Positions 25,319-34,654 of a DNA stretch of 53,235 bases are shown here, piece by piece (position 1 is the first letter of the stretch; the number at the start of each line of letters is the position of its first letter). The stretch lies in assembly GCF_000423405.1 (NCBI RefSeq), contig NZ_AUHX01000014.1:17599-70833 (forward strand), written 5' to 3'. The translations under genes were made by a program, and so were the position numbers. Under the pieces are notes generated by a model. That model ran no database searches. It had not been told where the DNA came from and worked only from the letters and a program-made list of their open reading frames with translations. The DNA is from Mesonia mobilis DSM 19841 (lineage in GTDB: Bacteria > Bacteroidota > Bacteroidia > Flavobacteriales > Flavobacteriaceae).

Positions 25319-26535
25319 CTTACAAACAGTTTATTTTTATGTAAACAATCCGCTAGTTTTTGATAAACCTTTACCATATTTTCTTCTGAAAAGTTTTCAC
25401 CTAAAGCTTTTAAAATTCTCATAGAAAGCGAACCGTTCTTTAAAATCACTTGAAGAGTTTGTCGGGTTTCTTCATTCAATTTTTCAGCTACTTTTTCAAA
25501 GAACAATTTCCAAATTTCTTGAGCGGTATAGTTCTTTTCAGTGAAACCAAAAACCGATAAAAATTCAATATGTTCAATATTTGCTTCTTCCGCAGAACGA
25601 ATGGTTTCATTTAAAATTTTAAATAATTCATCTTCGTGTAAAAGCTTTAATTTTTCGAGATCTAAAAGATCGATCATCCATTTTAGAACTTCGACCACAA
25701 ACATTGCGATCGCTAAATCTGCTTTTGGGCATTCCTGCAAATCTAACACTCGAATTTCAATCGCATTTCGATCGAAACGAGCAATAGCTCCACGAGAATT
25801 TAAAAAGTGATGCTCTAAAATTTTCTCGGTATCGTAAGGTTGAATCGCTTGATTAATTGGTTCGAAAATTTCCTTATAATAGGCTGCTTTACTAAAAACC
25901 CGCTCCGGAATCACTTTCCCGGCCAATACCGGTATTTCTTTTTGGTTGGTTTTATAGACTTGCATTCGGCTATCTTTAAAACCCGTCAACTTACTTTCAA
26001 AAATCGGCGAACTCGCTGCTAAAGCCGGTAACAAAGGCAACAAAACCCGAATCGCAGCATGTAATTTTTCAAACTCTAAATCCTCATAAAATGGCAAATT
26101 TATGTGCATACTTTGCACGTTTGCCCAACCGTGACCTTTGCAATTAAAAATTCGGTTATAAAGCGCATAAACTTCAGAAAAGCTATGTTTCCAAAGTTGA
26201 GTATCTGTTAACGGATTCATCATTGGGTGAGACGCCGTTGGTAATAATTGTAATTCTTTTGCGGCGAGCAACTCGTTAATTTCAACTATATTTTGATGAA
26301 ATTGATCGCTTAGTTTTTTGAGATCTTTCGCAGGTCCGTTGGTTTTTAGTTCGACGACGTGCGCAACTAATTCGTTACTCCAAGCGATTTCTCCGTTTTC
26401 AACATCAGAAGTGATTTCACCCTGCTTCAACAGCAACAACTCATCTACTTGCGGAGCGATTTTTAAGTCTTTTTTGTTCACAAGCATGTATTCTAACTCG
26501 ATCCCGAAAACATCAAAAAGATGGTATTTTTTCAT
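25315..26535 (-). CDS. GCS2-type carboxylate-amine ligase (glutamate-cysteine ligase family)
   Basis: A 406-residue glutamine-synthetase-fold amide ligase of the GCS2 family. The N-terminus FGIELEYMLVNK (10-21) carries the metal-binding glutamates; GHGWANVQSMHINLPF (about 134-149) and AIARFDRNAIEIRVLDLQECPKAD (about 250-273) are further active-site segments. Such enzymes join an amino acid to a carboxylate using ATP. It is the middle gene of a tight operon (1 base from the RimK-type gene, 4-base overlap with the amidohydrolase). The product could be a glutamyl-type peptide; classical glutathione synthesis is not supported because no GshB was seen. Confidence 0.85.
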   Translation of the reverse strand: MKKYHLFDVFGIELEYMLVNKKDLKIAPQVDELLLLKQGEITSDVENGEIAWSNELVAHVVELKTNGPAKDLKKLSDQFHQNIVEINELLAAKELQLLPTASHPMMNPLTDTQLWKHSFSEVYALYNRIFNCKGHGWANVQSMHINLPFYEDLEFEKLHAAIRVLLPLLPALAASSPIFESKLTGFKDSRMQVYKTNQKEIPVLAGKVIPERVFSKAAYYKEIFEPINQAIQPYDTEKILEHHFLNSRGAIARFDRNAIEIRVLDLQECPKADLAIAMFVVEVLKWMIDLLDLEKLKLLHEDELFKILNETIRSAEEANIEHIEFLSVFGFTEKNYTAQEIWKLFFEKVAEKLNEETRQTLQVILKNGSLSMRILKALGENFSEENMVKVYQKLADCLHKNKLFVS

Positions 26536-26536
26536 C

Positions 26537-27988
26537 TTACTTCTCTTCTACTCGTTTGAGTAAAGCTTTAATAATTTGTTGGTAAACTTCATCGCCATAA
26601 TACACATCTTCTACTCCATAATCGATGTTGGGGTTATCGTTAATTTCGATCACCAACGGCTGTCCGTTAACTTCTTTAATATCGATTCCGTACAATCCCA
26701 ATCCCATAATTTTAGCAGATTTTACCGCGGCATCAATTATGTTTTGCGGTACATTTTCTATCGCCAAACAATCGGCATTACCATCTTGGTCTTCTTTATC
26801 TTCTGCTGCCCAATTGTAAATTTGCCAATGCCCTTTTGCCATATAATATCGGCAAGCATAAAAAGGTTTTCCGTCTAAAATACCAATCCGCCAATCGTAA
26901 TCTGAAGGCGTAAATTCTTGTGCGATAATTAAATCTGAAGTTTTCAGCATTTCTTTCACCAAGTCTAGATATTCAGTTTTAGTCTGAGCTTTTTTCACTC
27001 CAAATGAAAAGGTAGAATCGGGACTTTTTAACACACACGGCAACTTAATTTCTTCCAAGACTTGCTGTATATTTTCTTGATGTACGATTTTAGTTTTAGG
27101 GGAAGCAATATGAGCATTTTGCAAAGCTTCTGCCATAAATACTTTATTACAGCATTTTAAAATAGCATCGGGGTAATCGATAATCGCTATATTTTCTTGC
27201 TGGGCTTTTCGGGCAAAAGCGTAAGCTTCGTTATTTACTTCTGTACTTTGACGAATAAATAATGCATCGAAAGCCGAAAGCCGTGAAAGATCTTTCGGCG
27301 AGACCATTTCTACATAAAAGTTATTCTTTTCAGCAATGTCTATAAACTTTTTTAAAGCTTTAGCATTACTTGGCGGCGCAGGATCGTTTTCGTTTACCAA
27401 AATTGCCAAATCGTACAAAAACTTAGAAGGTTTTGCCGTATCGTAGCGTTTTTTAGCAAAATATTGAAGTGCAAATTGCTCGACGCTCGTTTTATGTTCC
27501 TGTGGAATTTCAGCATAAGCAATCGCACGAATATGTTGAATATTCCATTTATGAGTAAAGTTGAATTTTACTCGTAAAAACGGAATCTGAAAATTCTTAA
27601 AAAAAGTTGCGCTCAGTTCTTTATATTTTTGAGCCACGTTTTGCCCAAAATAAATACTCAAAACAAACTCTCGAGATTTAATACTTTTTAAACTTTGCTG
27701 AATTAAATCTTCAAATTCTTCTGAAATTACTTTCACCAATTTTGGCGCTCGTAAATCGACGAGATTTTTGCTGTTCGGAATTGGAGAATGTCCGCGTGCT
27801 TCTGCTAAAAGCGAAACATAATAGCCTTTAGATTGATACGAATAATCTTTACAAAGATTAAACACCCGAAGGTTTTTCTGGCTCGCAAAATCTGCATTAG
27901 TAAGGTATTCTTGAGCCGAAACTACCTGAATGTTTTCTGCTAGAAACTTCCAGGATTTGGGATTGTCTACGACAATATATTTGTTCAT
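26537..27988 (-). CDS. RimK-type ATP-grasp ligase with RLAN N-terminal domain
   Basis: A 483-residue protein. Residues about 1-165 match the RLAN domain (SYQSKGYYVSLLAEARGHSPIPN), which is known to precede RimK-like ATP-grasp domains. Residues about 280-480 are the ATP-grasp ligase: LPCVLKSPDSTFSFGVKKA, QEFTPSDYDWRIGILDGKPF, and the Mg-binding end GLYGIDIKEVNGQPLVIEIN. It probably forms an amide bond on an amino acid or peptide carboxylate. RLAN genes are reported to neighbour GCS2 ligases and peptidases in predicted metabolite-conjugate pathways, as seen here. It is the first gene of the operon. Confidence 0.88.
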   Translation of the reverse strand: MNKYIVVDNPKSWKFLAENIQVVSAQEYLTNADFASQKNLRVFNLCKDYSYQSKGYYVSLLAEARGHSPIPNSKNLVDLRAPKLVKVISEEFEDLIQQSLKSIKSREFVLSIYFGQNVAQKYKELSATFFKNFQIPFLRVKFNFTHKWNIQHIRAIAYAEIPQEHKTSVEQFALQYFAKKRYDTAKPSKFLYDLAILVNENDPAPPSNAKALKKFIDIAEKNNFYVEMVSPKDLSRLSAFDALFIRQSTEVNNEAYAFARKAQQENIAIIDYPDAILKCCNKVFMAEALQNAHIASPKTKIVHQENIQQVLEEIKLPCVLKSPDSTFSFGVKKAQTKTEYLDLVKEMLKTSDLIIAQEFTPSDYDWRIGILDGKPFYACRYYMAKGHWQIYNWAAEDKEDQDGNADCLAIENVPQNIIDAAVKSAKIMGLGLYGIDIKEVNGQPLVIEINDNPNIDYGVEDVYYGDEVYQQIIKALLKRVEEK

Positions 27989-28065
27989 TTACATTATTAA
28001 AAAACCGGGTAAATGTAATTTAAAATTGAATTGAGAAATGAAAATATTTCATAAATTTTAAGCAT

Positions 28066-28098
28066 AAAAAAACCTTCATTTTGCAATGAAGGTTTTTG
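28066..28098 (-). terminator. Terminator of the secreted endonuclease gene
   Basis: AAAAACCTTCATT pairs with AATGAAGGTTTTT around the loop TTGC (about 28068-28097). On the minus strand the arm ends in a T-run, about 22 bases after the endonuclease stop codon. Confidence 0.9.
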
Positions 28099-28119
28099 AT
28101 TTATATAGGATTAGAAAGC

Positions 28120-30081
28120 TTACCTCACAATCACTTTTTGTACTTTGCTACTTGTTGTAGTATTGATCTTCACCAAATAAACTCCAGAAGATAATTCTGG
28201 GTTAATGGTTATGTTTCCTGTAGCTTTTTTGCTGTAAACTTTATTTCCTAAAATTGAAAATATTTCAATTTGATAATCACCGTTTACTCCTACAATATTT
28301 AATTCAGCAGCAGTTGGGTTTGGGAAAATCTTAATTTCGGTAAATTTATTTTCTTGTGTTGAAAGTTCTTGATCCCAAGTCTGGCCGGCTTGTAATCCCC
28401 AAATGTAATCTACCAATTCCGGTTGGTCGATAAACGGATTTCTATTCATCTGCCAATTGTAAATTACATTATTTCTATTCATTTCGAAATCGTCTGGCGG
28501 ATCGTTTTGGTGCCATTGTAATAAAGTAGCTAAATCTCCGAATTCTCCTACATTTCCATCAGGGTAACCATTTACAACGTCTAGATCATTGTAGCGAATC
28601 GCCATATACAAAATACTTCTTGCTACATCACCTCTAAAACTTCCTTGCGTATTCGCAGGGCCGGTATATTCAGTTGGACCGTAAAACTGATTTCCTCGAG
28701 AACTATTCTCAGGACCATCTACAGCGCGTAAAGCGTGAACGTCAGAATTTCCGTGGCGTAAAGAATCTGCAGTGGTATTCCAATATACATTAATACCATC
28801 GGCAATGTCATCTTCTTCGATGCTGTAAAAACCTCCGCGAGATCTCGGGTACGTATGTTCTCTATTCCAAGTACTGGTATTGTCTGAAGAAGTTTGTCTG
28901 TCTAATTTTGGGCGACCTTGCTCGGTGTACACCAACCAAACTTCATTGCTGTTAGCCGGGTTTTGATCTGCCTCTTCTAAAATATCGTAAACATCGGTAT
29001 AAGTTTGAGCGCGCACGACTCCTTCTTCAGCAATAATAGCTTGCAGAGCATCACGCAATCCTTGACCAGATTCTCCATCTAATGAGTTATAATAACCTAC
29101 CGGAGCGCTACTTTCAACTTCAGTATAAGTTGGGTTTACAGGAGTTCCCCAAGCAGCTACTGTATAATCGTTATCGACTACTCGAATTAAAATGTTGTTG
29201 TTTAACTCAACATACTCATTTGGTAACGGATCCATCGCAATGATCAACTCTTCATCACCTTCATCATCATTATCGTCGATAATGGTAATGTTTGTTGTTG
29301 CTGAATTTTGACCTTGAGGAATAGTTACACTCGTACTTCCTGAAAAATCTGAAGCATCAAAACCTCCGTTGCTCAAACTAAAAGTAATGGTTAAGTCGCT
29401 TCCTGTAACATTTTGCTGAGTGGTAAATTGTATCGGGAAAGTATCGCCTTCATTATATTCAGTTGCATTTACGTTTATCGAAACACCATTTAAAATTACT
29501 CCGCTTCCATCGTTTAATTGTCTAGGAGTTGGTGCACCAACAAAGTAAGTTCCGTCATTATTACGTTGTATCGATTCAAAATCTTTATTGTTGTTTTCAT
29601 CTTCATTTATTTGAACTGAAACTCCTAATAAATTCATTAAACCGGTATCGTCTGCATCGTTGGTATCGTAAACCAAAGCGTCAATTAAATTGATGGTTGT
29701 CGCTTGTGTACCTTCAGGAAAATCGAAATCGTCACCTTGATAAATTGCGACCGCATCGGCACCATTTTGAATCGTGTTATCTGAAATAAAATATTGAGGA
29801 ACAGGAGAAACTCCCATACTTCCTATAACAAACAATCCATTAATATCAGATGTAAAACCATCTAAATCTATCGTATAATAACTGCTATCGTTACCGCTTG
29901 TCGAACCGTTAAAAAACACTAATACATAACCGTCTAAAGATGTATAAGGATTATCGGTTTTTAATTCTACAAACTCTAGATCATCAACACCATCGGTATC
30001 AGAATCTAGCTCATTAATAACTACTTGAGCTTTTAAAGAGGTAATCGCTAAAAGTAATAGTAGGGTAAAAATTTTTCTCAT
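28120..30081 (-). CDS. Secreted endonuclease I-family nuclease with lamin-tail, Calx-beta-like and T9SS sorting domains
   Basis: ATG at 30081 is chosen over one 12 codons upstream because it opens a clean signal peptide (MRKIFTLLLLLAITSLKA), giving 653 residues. Order: lamin-tail domain (about 20-195, VVINELDSDTDGVDDLEFVELK), Calx-beta-like domain (about 200-310, FSLSNGGFDASDFSGS, IIDDNDDEGDEELII), endonuclease I domain (about 315-575) with the catalytic WNREHTYPRSRGG (H409), and a Por-type secretion tail (about 580-653, IKIFPNPTAAELNI, GVYLVKI). It should be exported through the type IX system and cut extracellular DNA or RNA, for nutrients or biofilm turnover. Confidence 0.93.
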   Translation of the reverse strand: MRKIFTLLLLLAITSLKAQVVINELDSDTDGVDDLEFVELKTDNPYTSLDGYVLVFFNGSTSGNDSSYYTIDLDGFTSDINGLFVIGSMGVSPVPQYFISDNTIQNGADAVAIYQGDDFDFPEGTQATTINLIDALVYDTNDADDTGLMNLLGVSVQINEDENNNKDFESIQRNNDGTYFVGAPTPRQLNDGSGVILNGVSINVNATEYNEGDTFPIQFTTQQNVTGSDLTITFSLSNGGFDASDFSGSTSVTIPQGQNSATTNITIIDDNDDEGDEELIIAMDPLPNEYVELNNNILIRVVDNDYTVAAWGTPVNPTYTEVESSAPVGYYNSLDGESGQGLRDALQAIIAEEGVVRAQTYTDVYDILEEADQNPANSNEVWLVYTEQGRPKLDRQTSSDNTSTWNREHTYPRSRGGFYSIEEDDIADGINVYWNTTADSLRHGNSDVHALRAVDGPENSSRGNQFYGPTEYTGPANTQGSFRGDVARSILYMAIRYNDLDVVNGYPDGNVGEFGDLATLLQWHQNDPPDDFEMNRNNVIYNWQMNRNPFIDQPELVDYIWGLQAGQTWDQELSTQENKFTEIKIFPNPTAAELNIVGVNGDYQIEIFSILGNKVYSKKATGNITINPELSSGVYLVKINTTTSSKVQKVIVR

Positions 30082-30101
30082 TTGCTTTCTTATTAAGAGT
30101 G

Positions 30102-30130
30102 CAAAGGTAAGCAACAAGAATTGGATGCAA
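30102..30130 (-). promoter_or_regulatory. Bacteroidota-type promoter of the endonuclease gene
   Basis: On the minus strand TTG (30130-30128), an 18-base spacer and TACCTTTG (30109-30102) match the consensus. The start codon at 30081 is 20 bases further on, which supports that start. Confidence 0.6.
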
Positions 30131-30143
30131 GATTAAGGAATGA

Positions 30144-31109
30144 TTAAAATTTATAATCAAGATTTACAGAAACATAGCTATGCGTTTTAATTGTATCAAT
30201 CTCCCCGCTATTAAAGTGATAAACCACTCCTAAATTAAAACGATGATAGGCTGCATAACCTCCAACATTTGCGTGAAATGTTGAATGATCAATATCATCT
30301 AAGGTTCGTGCATCGGGAGTATCGCTAAAAATGTTACCTTGTAAAGTTGCATCGTTGGCAATATACTTAAACCCTGCAGAAGCTTGCACATAATATTCAA
30401 CAGCATCTTTCGGCTGAAATATCGAATTATTCAAGGAAGCAGTTTTCCCCAGGTCATAAAATCTTCCTACACGCATATACAATTTTGGGATCACATAAGA
30501 GCGAACATTCCCTAAAGAAACTTCACCACTTCCGAAGAAATCATACCAATTTTTATTAACAATACTTTTATAGTAATTCGCCTTTAAATTTACGCCTAAC
30601 ATATTCGGGATTTGATTTTCCCAACCTTGTAAAACCGTGTCGCCTGATATGTTACTATGAAACCAATCTTGAACTGTTCCTGCTTTAGAAATTTCACCTA
30701 AAACCCCAATATCAGTTTTTAGGGTGAAAAATGAATTTTCAAAAATATATCGCGTTGCAAAAGTTGCATAACTCCATCCCGCAAACGGTCGATCGCCGGT
30801 CGGGATACCCGTTTCAAAATCGTAATTTGGCGTATATGCTTCTAAATGAATAGAAATATCGTGCAAAAAAGCTTTTTTCTGCGGAAAGATTTTCGAAATA
30901 AAATTCTCTTGTTCCGGAGCAAATCGATACGCGGCATTCACCCCAAAGGTATACGACCGATCTTTATTGGTAAGTACAGCAAAAAAGTCGTTATCGGTCC
31001 CAAAATTTAATTGATGCCGATAATGGTTTTGTAAAGAGTCTTGTGCTTTTACTTGAGAAATATTCAGTAGAAAAATAAACAGAATGGCGGAGCAAATTAA
31101 TTTCATCAA
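30144..31109 (-). CDS. LpxR-like outer-membrane protein (lipid A deacylase family)
   Basis: A 321-residue protein with signal peptide (cleavage near SQVKA-QD) and alternating beta-strand pattern of an outer-membrane barrel ending in an aromatic residue (VNLDYKF). It carries family motifs of LpxR/DUF2219: LNFGTDNDFFAVLTNKDRSYTFG (N/D residues of the active site) and GDRPFAGWSYA. LpxR removes the 3'-acyloxyacyl chain from lipid A in Salmonella; activity here is inferred by family. It is 62 bases upstream of the endonuclease start, which has its own promoter. Confidence 0.83.
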   Translation of the reverse strand: MMKLICSAILFIFLLNISQVKAQDSLQNHYRHQLNFGTDNDFFAVLTNKDRSYTFGVNAAYRFAPEQENFISKIFPQKKAFLHDISIHLEAYTPNYDFETGIPTGDRPFAGWSYATFATRYIFENSFFTLKTDIGVLGEISKAGTVQDWFHSNISGDTVLQGWENQIPNMLGVNLKANYYKSIVNKNWYDFFGSGEVSLGNVRSYVIPKLYMRVGRFYDLGKTASLNNSIFQPKDAVEYYVQASAGFKYIANDATLQGNIFSDTPDARTLDDIDHSTFHANVGGYAAYHRFNLGVVYHFNSGEIDTIKTHSYVSVNLDYKF

Positions 31110-31217
31110 TCTTTATCTAATTTAATGCAAGTTGCACCATAAAAACATGACTACAAATAGATTTAAAAAAGTTTTATGATTCTACCACAAGTCTTCTTTC
31201 ATCGAAACAGGCTTACG

Positions 31218-31225
31218 TATATTTG
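31218..31225 (+). promoter_or_regulatory. -7 box of the nitroreductase promoter
   Basis: TATATTTG fits TAnnTTTG exactly, 23 bases before the ATG at 31249. The upstream TTG element is not clear. Confidence 0.45.
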
Positions 31226-31248
31226 CAATCCTTAACGAAGAATATTTT

Positions 31249-31884
31249 ATGAGCAGTCTTACCTCTTTACAATGGCGATACGCAACTAAAAAGTTTGATG
31301 CTAGCAAACAATTATCTCCTGAACAAATTGATGTTTTAAAACAATGTTTTAATCTAACCGCAACATCTTACGGTTTGCAGCCGCTGCAATTGGTAGTAAT
31401 TAAGCATAAAGAATTACAAGAACAACTTTTACCTCATAGTTTTCAGCAACAACAAATCGTGACTGCTTCACACCTACTGGTAATTTGTATTGAAAAAAAT
31501 ATTGATGCTGAATTTATCAATCGATATTTTGAATTGACTAAAAATATAAGAAATACTCCGGAAGAGATTTTAAAGCCATTTCGAGAATTTTTACTGAAAG
31601 ATTTTGGAGCTAAACCTCAACAAGAACAAGAACAATGGGCCATAAATCAGGCTTATTTGGCATTAGGAAATTTGCTTACGGTTTGTGCTGAGGAAAAAAT
31701 CGATGCTTGCCCTATGGAAGGTTTTGATGCTGAAAAATATGATGAAATCTTAAAGCTGAAAGAAAAAAACTTAAAATCAGTTTTAATATTACCGGTCGGT
31801 TACCGCGCCGAAGACGACATTTTTGCAGATTTTGAAAAAGTAAGAAGACCGTTGAGGGAAACAGTTATAGAAATAAAAGAGTAA
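31249..31884 (+). CDS. NAD(P)H-dependent nitroreductase-family oxidoreductase
   Basis: A 211-residue FMN-binding nitroreductase of the NfsB type. The start RYATKKFDASKQLS carries the phosphate-binding RxAxK motif, and NLTATSYGLQPLQLVVI and LALGNLLTVCAEEKIDACPMEGFD are the usual FMN and dimer-interface segments. It reduces quinones or nitro compounds in the cytoplasm; the physiological substrate is unknown. It is transcribed alone between divergent and convergent neighbours and shares a two-way terminator with ribB. Confidence 0.9.
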   Translation: MSSLTSLQWRYATKKFDASKQLSPEQIDVLKQCFNLTATSYGLQPLQLVVIKHKELQEQLLPHSFQQQQIVTASHLLVICIEKNIDAEFINRYFELTKNIRNTPEEILKPFREFLLKDFGAKPQQEQEQWAINQAYLALGNLLTVCAEEKIDACPMEGFDAEKYDEILKLKEKNLKSVLILPVGYRAEDDIFADFEKVRRPLRETVIEIKE

Positions 31885-31903
31885 ATCGCTTTTGTAAATT
31901 TTT

Positions 31904-31933
31904 AAAAAAACCTCTCAATCGAGAGGCTTTTTT
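31904..31933. terminator. Bidirectional terminator between nitroreductase and ribB
   Basis: CCTCTC (31911-31916) pairs with GAGAGG (31921-31926) around AATC. An A-run precedes the stem and a T-run follows it, so it can end transcripts from both convergent genes. Confidence 0.88.
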
Positions 31934-31936
31934 ATT

Positions 31937-33085
31937 TTAATAACTTAAATATTCGGTGATTTCTAAGCCGTAGCCGATCATCCCGACTCTCTTTTTTTGT
32001 TGAGAGTTTGAAAGTAATTTTATTTTATGGATCCCAAGATCGTGTAAAATTTGCGCTCCGATCCCGAAATCTTTATTATCCATCGCTAAACGCGGCGCTT
32101 TAATTTCTCCGTTTTCCTGATTCTCTTTTAATCCGCGTAAACGATTTAAAAGATTTAAACTTGAAACTTCTTGATTAATAAATACGATCGCGCCTTTTTC
32201 TTCTTTATGTAAGGCCTTAAACATATCGTCTAATTTCTTATCGGCATCATTAGTTAACGTACCTAAAATATCGTTGTTCACTAAAGTTGAATTTACCCGA
32301 ACCATCACCGATTCTTCTGTCGTCCAACTTCCTTTGGTTAAAGCAATATGAATTTGATCATTCGTCGTTTGTTTGTAAGCTCTTAAACGATAAGTCCCAA
32401 AACGAGTGTTGATATCGAAATCTTCTTTCTTCTCGATTAACGAATCGTGTTGCATTCGATAAGCCACCAAATCTTCAATAGAAACTACTTTTAAGTCGAA
32501 ACGTTTTGCTACTTCAACCAATTGAGGTAAACGTGCCATTGTTCCGTCTTCATTCATAATTTCAACAATCACTCCGGCCGGTGAAAGTCCTGCTAATCTA
32601 GCAAAATCGATCGCTGCTTCAGTGTGACCGGTTCTTCTTAAAACGCCACCTTCTTTTGCCTTTAGAGGAAAAATATGACCGGGACGCCCTAATTCGTAAG
32701 GCTTAATAGAATCGTCGGTTAAAGCTTTAACCGTTTTTGATCGATCTGATGCTGAAATACCCGTGGTACAACCGTAACCTTTTAAGTCGATAGAAACGGT
32801 AAATGCAGTTTCCATCACGTCGGTATTATTACCAACCATCATATCTAATTGCAATTCTTCACAACGCGATTCGGTAAGTGGCGCGCAAATTAATCCGCGG
32901 CCGTGAGTTGCCATAAAGTTGATCATTTCTGGAGTCACTTTTTCAGCAGCTGCCACAAAATCACCTTCATTTTCGCGATCTTCATCATCGACCACGATCA
33001 CCACTTTCCCTTCACGAATGTCTTCGATCGCTTCAGGAATGGTATTTAATTGTATTTTATTTTCAGTAGTTATATCTGCAGACAT
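31937..33085 (-). CDS. ribB: 3,4-dihydroxy-2-butanone 4-phosphate synthase with degenerate GTP-cyclohydrolase-II-like domain
   Basis: A 382-residue RibBA-like protein. The N-terminal half (about 12-215) is a complete RibB domain: VVDDEDRENEGDF, HGRGLICAPL, GISASDRSKT and RPGHIFPLKAKEGGVLRR. It makes the four-carbon riboflavin precursor from ribulose 5-phosphate. The C-terminal half follows the RibA fold, but the zinc cysteines of the HSECLTGD and RCDCG motifs are replaced (VNSTLVNN, LTNDADKKL), so GTP cyclohydrolase II activity is unlikely. Fusions of RibB to such a dead domain have been called RibBX. A separate ribA should exist elsewhere in the genome. Confidence 0.93.
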   Translation of the reverse strand: MSADITTENKIQLNTIPEAIEDIREGKVVIVVDDEDRENEGDFVAAAEKVTPEMINFMATHGRGLICAPLTESRCEELQLDMMVGNNTDVMETAFTVSIDLKGYGCTTGISASDRSKTVKALTDDSIKPYELGRPGHIFPLKAKEGGVLRRTGHTEAAIDFARLAGLSPAGVIVEIMNEDGTMARLPQLVEVAKRFDLKVVSIEDLVAYRMQHDSLIEKKEDFDINTRFGTYRLRAYKQTTNDQIHIALTKGSWTTEESVMVRVNSTLVNNDILGTLTNDADKKLDDMFKALHKEEKGAIVFINQEVSSLNLLNRLRGLKENQENGEIKAPRLAMDNKDFGIGAQILHDLGIHKIKLLSNSQQKKRVGMIGYGLEITEYLSY

Positions 33086-33107
33086 TTCTTATAAATTTTC
33101 TTGCTGC

Positions 33108-33115
33108 AAAGGTAC
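33108..33115 (-). promoter_or_regulatory. -7 box of the ribB promoter
   Basis: CAAAGGTA on the plus strand is TACCTTTG on the minus strand, a perfect TAnnTTTG box, in the 35-base gap between the LptF/G-type gene and ribB. It suggests that ribB can be transcribed separately. Confidence 0.4.
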
Positions 33116-33120
33116 ACAAT

Positions 33121-34650
33121 CTATTCTGTGTCTTTCTTTTTTATACCGGCAATTTTTGAGAAGAACTTCTTGATAGGTTCTGTAATTACATCGGTATTGA
33201 TAAATCCTTGATCGGTAGTTGCACGATAGGTTAAATAAATACTTAATGGGAACATAATAAAAGTTGAAAGCCAAGTGGCTACAAACGGACTAATAGTACC
33301 ATCTTCTGCACTATTCTTGGCAAAAATACCCACAAAATGATAAGTTAAAAACAATAAAATCGCCACTACCATTGGTAAACCTAAACCTCCTTTTCTAATA
33401 ATTGCTCCTAATGGCGCACCTACAAAAAACAATATAAAACACGCCACAGCTAGTGCATATTTTTCGTGCAGCTGGATTTCTGTTTTATTTAAACGAGAGG
33501 CTTTTTTCTTTAAAATACTTTCTTTGCCTTTAATGTTCGATAATGTACCACGAACAGCTCCTAACGCAATATTGGTTACTTGTTGTTTTTGACGTAGATC
33601 GTAGCTATCAAAAAACTCTTCAATCGTATTTACCTCGTAAGTAATTGTATCTTTAGACTGAACACTTTTTATCTTACTACTGCTTAAATTTTTAGGCTTG
33701 TTTAATTTCTTTAAAGCTGAAGTATCTTTTTCTTTTTCGCCATCGCCTAATCTTCTGGCTCCACTTCTTGAAATAATATTGTTAGAAAAATTAAGCTTGT
33801 CTTGATTTAAATCTCCCGAAAGTGAATCTAAGGATTCATTCAACTCAGGGATATTGAGCATTTTATAAGAATAATTATACTTAGTTTCACCTAAATCGAC
33901 ATCATTAAAACTAGAGAGATCGATATTGATATTGTACTTTTCAAAATAACTCTTCAGGTAAGGTTTTTTACGTCGCTCTTTATAATCTTTTGGCTGTAAT
34001 TCATCATAATAATTACCATTATATAAAACCAATGCCAAGCCTTTGTCTCCCGTATTTATCAATTCACCAGATTCAGCTTTGATCACGGTGAAATTACCGA
34101 TTTTCTTAGGCGTTTTTTTATGAATGATCACATCTCTAAACTTATCGCCTTCATCGCCATATTTTTCAGCAACCTTCATATTTACATCACCAATTTCATT
34201 AAAAGCGCCTTCTACGATCGCCATCGAAGGTTTTAATTCTCGAATGTTGTAACGTAAATTAATTAACTTAAATTCTGCCCAAGGAATAACCGTATTAGCA
34301 AAAAATAACGCAACGACACTTAAAAATGAAATGAAAAAGATGAGACTTCGCATTGCTCGTTGGAGCGAGATCCCGGAAGACTTCATAGCTGCAAACTCAT
34401 AATTCTCTGCAAAACCACCAAAAACCATAATGGAAGAAACCAAAATAGTTAAGGGTAATACCAGCGGAATTAAACTTGGGGTAAGGTATAATAAAAACTT
34501 ACCGATAATAGCGTAATCTAAGTCTTTACCGGCAAGTTCTGAAATGTGTAACCATATTCCCTGAAGTACAAAAATGAACATCAGAATGACGAATACAGCT
34601 AAAAACGTTCTTACAAAAGTTGAAAATATGTAGCGATCTAAAATCTTCAA
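33121..34650 (-). CDS. LptF/LptG-family permease (509 aa)
   Basis: The second YjgP/YjgQ-family protein of the window. It starts MKILDRYIFSTFVRTF and has three N-terminal helices (about 12-125), a long periplasmic region (about 130-395) and three C-terminal helices (about 400-485). It is roughly 150 residues longer than the paralogue at 16079-17155, the extra being a Lys/Ser-rich charged segment in about 270-350. It is probably the partner LptF/G subunit of the lipopolysaccharide transporter. Together with lolA (4 bases upstream) and ftsK it forms an envelope operon. Confidence 0.87.
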   Translation of the reverse strand: MKILDRYIFSTFVRTFLAVFVILMFIFVLQGIWLHISELAGKDLDYAIIGKFLLYLTPSLIPLVLPLTILVSSIMVFGGFAENYEFAAMKSSGISLQRAMRSLIFFISFLSVVALFFANTVIPWAEFKLINLRYNIRELKPSMAIVEGAFNEIGDVNMKVAEKYGDEGDKFRDVIIHKKTPKKIGNFTVIKAESGELINTGDKGLALVLYNGNYYDELQPKDYKERRKKPYLKSYFEKYNINIDLSSFNDVDLGETKYNYSYKMLNIPELNESLDSLSGDLNQDKLNFSNNIISRSGARRLGDGEKEKDTSALKKLNKPKNLSSSKIKSVQSKDTITYEVNTIEEFFDSYDLRQKQQVTNIALGAVRGTLSNIKGKESILKKKASRLNKTEIQLHEKYALAVACFILFFVGAPLGAIIRKGGLGLPMVVAILLFLTYHFVGIFAKNSAEDGTISPFVATWLSTFIMFPLSIYLTYRATTDQGFINTDVITEPIKKFFSKIAGIKKKDTE

Positions 34651-34654
34651 TAGA

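Noticed and set aside
25315-26535. GCS2-type gene named as gshA for glutathione synthesis
   Set aside because: No gshB is adjacent and the operon context (RLAN-RimK, amidohydrolase) points to another product.
26576-26878. Plus-strand frame of 100 codons inside the RimK-type gene
   Set aside because: It is antisense to the conserved ATP-grasp motifs and has no independent support.
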